Source: Candidatus Sordicultor fermentans (GTDB taxonomy: Bacteria > Atribacterota > Atribacteria > Atribacterales > Caldatribacteriaceae). From it: 7,432 bases of DNA. The stretch is taken from assembly GCA_002385475.1 (NCBI GenBank), contig DGDO01000023.1, positions 1,955 to 9,386 on the forward strand. Direction: 5' to 3'. Positions 5,178 to 7,432 of the stretch are shown here, piece by piece. Made by a program: the position numbers and the translations under genes. Numbering within the stretch: the stretch's first letter is position 1; each line of letters begins with the position of its first letter. Below the pieces are notes generated by a model. The model saw nothing but the letters and a program-made list of their open reading frames with translations. It made no database searches and was not told where the DNA came from.

Positions 5178-5612
5178 TATTTTAAAACTCAATTTCTGAG
5201 TTAATATTTCCGAAGCCAGACGGTCAGCTTTTTGATTTTCTTCCCGGGGTATGTGGAAAATCTCAAAATGGCCGAGTTTGTGGATTTTTCTCTGTGCTTC
5301 TTGATAAAGAGGAAGCAAGCGAGAAGACTTTACCTGATATAGATGGTTTATTTGTTTTACAAGGAGCTGGCTATCGGAGAAAACTCGAAGTTTTTTCCCC
5401 CCTCGCTCTAAAACCTGATCCAGCACTGCAAGCAGAGCTCGATATTCTGCTTCATTGTTGGTGGCGATCCCGATTCGGGCAGCGGTTTCCATGATGATAG
5501 TTCCCTCTTCATTGCCCAATATAAAAGCATAAGAGCTCTCTCCGGGGTTTCCTTTAGATGCTCCATCGATGAAAGCGATGAGCTCTTTACTTTCGGTTAA
5601 GGAATCGACCAC
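5166..5612 (-). CDS. Ribonuclease HI family protein
   Basis: A 148-residue RNase H-fold protein expected to cut the RNA strand of RNA/DNA hybrids in the cytoplasm. The four acidic catalytic positions are all present: D16 in FIDGASKGNPG, E56 in TNNEAEYRAL, D80 in VFSDSQLLVKQI, and D130 in IPREENQKADRLA. The sequence resembles the short archaeal-like or Bacillus YpdQ-like group, sometimes annotated as reverse-transcriptase-like, more than E. coli RnhA. The start is GTG at 5612, the first start codon after an in-frame stop (5630-5628); no good SD precedes it. It overlaps the end of the zinc-ribbon gene by 26 nt, so it is probably reached by translational coupling. Its stop TAG (5168-5166) lies within the 5' arm of rnpB helix P1, so the CDS and the RNA overlap by about 12 nt. 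Mycobacterium tuberculosis has a similar neighbourhood (Rv2228c-Rv2230c), which supports the grouping. Confidence 0.92.
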   Translation of the reverse strand: MVDSLTESKELIAFIDGASKGNPGESSYAFILGNEEGTIIMETAARIGIATNNEAEYRALLAVLDQVLERGGKKLRVFSDSQLLVKQINHLYQVKSSRLLPLYQEAQRKIHKLGHFEIFHIPREENQKADRLASEILTQKLSFKIGRK

Positions 5613-6291
5613 AGTTGGGGCACCGTACTAATTCTTCTCCCTTACGCACAGCTTTAACCGCAGCTAATGGGACGGTTAGGTTGCATCCTTCGCAGGTTTC
5701 TCCACTTAAATAAGTGACCGGGTCAGGGAATTTTCTTCTCAATTCTTCATAAGTGGAAACTATTTCCTGGGGTAGAGAAGCGATTATTTTTTCTCTTTCT
5801 CTTTCCTTTTCTGAAATTGATTTTCTTATGGTTTCTAATTCTTCCTGCAACTGATTGAGCAAGAGGAGAAGGTTCTTCTCTTTTTGGGAATAAAATTGGG
5901 TCTTTTCCTGAATTTCTTCCTGTAATTCTTCAGCGTTTTCTAAAGAAGTGATAACGCTATCTTCTAAGGAGCTTTTACTTTCTTCTAATTTTTCCATTGT
6001 TTTTTCCCACTGAGACAGTTCTTTGGGAGAGCTGATTTCCCCGCTGTAGAGTTTATTTTTGGCGGCTTTTAATTTTTCTTCCAGCTCTTTCAACTCCAGC
6101 TCTTCCCGGGCTAACTGGAGGCGTGCTTTTTCAAAATTATGTTTCTTCTCTTCCAGGTTGGCTTTTAGTTCTTCTAATTGCTTATTAATATCGACTATTT
6201 CTTCTTCTTTTTTGATTATTTTTCTCTTCTCGCTGTCTATTTTGAGGTCGATATCCTGTAAAGCCAGAAGGGTCTCTAAAATTTCACTCAT
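5587..6291 (-). CDS. Coiled-coil protein with C-terminal C4 zinc ribbon (DUF164 family)
   Basis: A 234-residue protein counted from ATG 6291. Most of it (to about residue 175) is charged heptad-like sequence rich in E, K and L, predicted to form a long antiparallel coiled coil. The conserved family patch LYSGEISSPKELSQWEKTM lies in the middle. The C terminus has a zinc ribbon with CEGC and CPNC pairs separated by about 25 residues. The biochemical role is not established; the fold suggests a nucleic-acid- or protein-binding scaffold, and family members often lie beside NIF3 and RNase H genes, as here. A TTG at 6312 would add seven residues but has no SD; ATG 6291 has GAGG 9 nt upstream (6304-6301). 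From the ATG the gene overlaps the NIF3 gene by 8 nt, so the two are probably coupled. Confidence 0.9.
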   Translation of the reverse strand: MSEILETLLALQDIDLKIDSEKRKIIKKEEEIVDINKQLEELKANLEEKKHNFEKARLQLAREELELKELEEKLKAAKNKLYSGEISSPKELSQWEKTMEKLEESKSSLEDSVITSLENAEELQEEIQEKTQFYSQKEKNLLLLLNQLQEELETIRKSISEKEREREKIIASLPQEIVSTYEELRRKFPDPVTYLSGETCEGCNLTVPLAAVKAVRKGEELVRCPNCGRFLNRK

Positions 6292-7384
6292 TTCTTTTTT
6301 CCTCGGTTTCAAAATTTAACTCTACTTTTAATCCTTGTTTATCAACTTCCTCTTTCAGATATTTATATATTTCCTTTAAAGCTTTTCTTTCTCCTTCCTC
6401 GTGAGGAATAGAGTAATAAGTTATACCCCACAGGTTTAGCCTGGCTATATCATGATGGGAGAGGTCTCCGCTCAAAAAAGCTTGAGGTTTTTCTTTTATC
6501 ACTCTCTCTAAAAGACCTTTCCCGCTTCCAGGGCAAAGAGCTATCTTTCGGTAGTGGATGGGAAAATCAATGTCGGGATAGTGAGCTACCAGAGGAAAAG
6601 CAAGAGAGATTCTCTTTTCTAACTCTTCCTGGGAAACGGGGGAAGAGAGAGTAACCATCCTTCCTAAACCCGTGTCTCCGGAGGAAAAAAGAGGGTAGAC
6701 ATCAACAACTGGTTGCTCATAGGGATGAGAAGAAAAAATGTTTTCTACCACCTGAGGCAAAAAACTCTCTTCCACGTTGACCTCTATCCTGATTTCTTCT
6801 GCCTCTTCTCTTTCTCCCACTTTTCCCAAAAAAGGGTGAGCTCCTTCTTGAGGTCGAAAAGTTCCTTTTCCGGAGAGAAGAAAACTACATTCTTCATAGT
6901 TGCCTATTTTCCCCCCTCCAGAAGAAAAACAGGCCTCTAGTACTTTATCTCGGTGAGAAGGAGGGACAAAAGTAACCACTTTAAATTGCCGAAGGGAATG
7001 GGGTTCGAGAGGTTGTATTTTTCCCTCCAGAGATAAAATCTTTATCCACTGTTCGGCCAGGCCATTTTTAGCACTATCTAAGTTGGTATGATGGGCAAGG
7101 ATGGAAACTTTTTGGTGATAAAGCTCTCCTAACATAGATATCCACGGGTCATCAATGGAAAGAGAAGTAATAGGCTCCCAGATGGGTGGGTGATGAAGAT
7201 AGAGAAAGTCATAGTTTTCTGTTATCGCTTGACGAAATACCCGGGGATTTAGCTCTAAAGCTACCAGTATTTTTTCTACCTGGTCTTGCCCTTTAATTTG
7301 CAAACCAGTGGGATCAGAAGGGAAAGCAAGAGAGGAAGGAAAAATCGCTTCCAGGAAGCCAATTACAGTTTCTAATCTTTCCAT
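6284..7384 (-). CDS. NIF3/DUF34-family dinuclear metal-centre protein
   Basis: A 366-residue protein of the NIF3-like family (YbgI, YqfO), which assembles into hexameric rings with two metal ions per subunit. Predicted metal ligands are visible: H64 and H65 in LYLHHPPIW, D103 in AHHTNLDSAKNGL, and H328 and E332 in IPHEEGERKAL, with the expected H+4 spacing. The canonical GH before the last histidine site is PH here. The length of about 370 residues and the central segment (about 130-230, including FKVVTFVPPSHRDKVLEACF and SSHPYEQPVVDVYPL) match the long YqfO-type form, which has an inserted PII/CutA-like domain. The molecular function is unsettled; links to metal handling and metabolite repair have been proposed. 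ATG 7384 follows a GGAGAG SD. The gene begins 20 nt after a tRNA gene and overlaps the next gene by 8 nt. Confidence 0.93.
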   Translation of the reverse strand: MERLETVIGFLEAIFPSSLAFPSDPTGLQIKGQDQVEKILVALELNPRVFRQAITENYDFLYLHHPPIWEPITSLSIDDPWISMLGELYHQKVSILAHHTNLDSAKNGLAEQWIKILSLEGKIQPLEPHSLRQFKVVTFVPPSHRDKVLEACFSSGGGKIGNYEECSFLLSGKGTFRPQEGAHPFLGKVGEREEAEEIRIEVNVEESFLPQVVENIFSSHPYEQPVVDVYPLFSSGDTGLGRMVTLSSPVSQEELEKRISLAFPLVAHYPDIDFPIHYRKIALCPGSGKGLLERVIKEKPQAFLSGDLSHHDIARLNLWGITYYSIPHEEGERKALKEIYKYLKEEVDKQGLKVELNFETEEKRNE

Positions 7385-7387
7385 CTT

Positions 7388-7393
7388 CTCTCC
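7388..7393 (-). promoter_or_regulatory. Shine-Dalgarno site of the NIF3-family gene
   Basis: Minus-strand GGAGAG lies 3 nt from ATG 7384, or 5 nt if the core is taken as GGAG. It is in the 20-nt gap after the tRNA, so the NIF3 mRNA leader is either very short or begins within a tRNA-containing transcript. Confidence 0.6.
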
Positions 7394-7404
7394 ATCAAAT
7401 AGAA

Positions 7405-7432
7405 TGGTGGGCCCACCCGGATTCGAACCAGG
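7405..7432 (-). tRNA. tRNA gene, 3' part only (T arm, acceptor strand, encoded CCA)
   Basis: Read on the minus strand, the T arm is CCTGG-TTCGAAT-CCGGG (5-bp stem with one U-G pair and a 7-nt loop starting TTC). It is followed by the acceptor strand TGGGCCC, discriminator A (7408) and a genomically encoded CCA (7407-7405). The matching 5' acceptor strand, outside the window, should be GGGCCCA. The anticodon is not visible, so the amino acid cannot be named. It is transcribed in the same direction as the NIF3 gene and ends 20 nt before it, with no terminator between them. Confidence 0.9.

Noticed and set aside
4964..5204. Two plus-strand reading frames of 72-73 codons opposite rnpB
   Set aside because: They lie within the conserved RNase P RNA sequence, overlap each other and have no SD; they are shadows of the structured RNA.
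6059..6319. Serine/phenylalanine-rich plus-strand frame of 86 codons
   Set aside because: It is the antisense of the E/K-rich coiled coil, where GAA/GAG codons read as TTC/CTC; its composition is an artefact.
7405..7432. Assigning the tRNA to isoleucine or another amino acid from its acceptor stem
   Set aside because: Only the T arm and acceptor 3' strand are visible; the inferred GGGCCCA acceptor and discriminator A do not identify the amino acid without the anticodon.

Overview
The window comes from a bacterium of moderate GC content with strong purine-rich Shine-Dalgarno (SD) sites. The RNase P RNA is of the ancestral class A type, which argues against Bacillales and mycoplasmas. The sugar-binding protein has a plain signal peptide and no lipobox cysteine, so it is probably soluble in a periplasm; this leans towards a cell with two membranes. 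The mix of a sugar ABC transporter with a uroporphyrinogen-decarboxylase-like gene would fit groups such as Atribacterota, Thermotogota or deep Clostridia-like lineages, but I cannot fix the phylum from the sequence.

Plus strand, 1-4843: a sugar-uptake cluster. In order it holds the 3' two thirds of an aldose 1-epimerase gene, a URO-D superfamily gene, a periplasmic sugar-binding protein, a single-domain ABC ATPase and a ten-TM-type sugar permease. Gaps are 55, 101, 0 and 124 nt. The 55- and 124-nt gaps each hold a perfect long stem-loop without a U-tract, and the 101-nt gap holds an orphan full-length SD followed by an AT-rich stem. The transporter brings in a sugar of unknown identity and the epimerase interconverts its anomers; the URO-D-like enzyme has no assignable substrate.

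Minus strand, 7432-4832: a tightly packed unit read right to left. It holds the 3' end of a tRNA gene with encoded CCA, a NIF3/DUF34 metal-binding protein, a coiled-coil/C4 zinc-ribbon protein, an RNase HI-family protein and the RNase P RNA gene rnpB. Spacings are 20 nt and then overlaps of 8, 26 and about 12 nt, so there is little room for internal promoters. The unit looks devoted to RNA and nucleic-acid processing, and a tRNA (an RNase P substrate) and the RNase P catalytic RNA appear to share one transcript.

The two clusters converge at rnpB. Its 14-bp P1 helix is made from an inverted repeat whose arms are the last codons and TAG stops of the permease gene (plus) and of the RNase H gene (minus). 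The RNA also appears to lack helix P12, replaced by six adenines. These two points, and the tRNA-to-rnpB layout, are the main novelties. I saw no mobile element, CRISPR array or phage gene.
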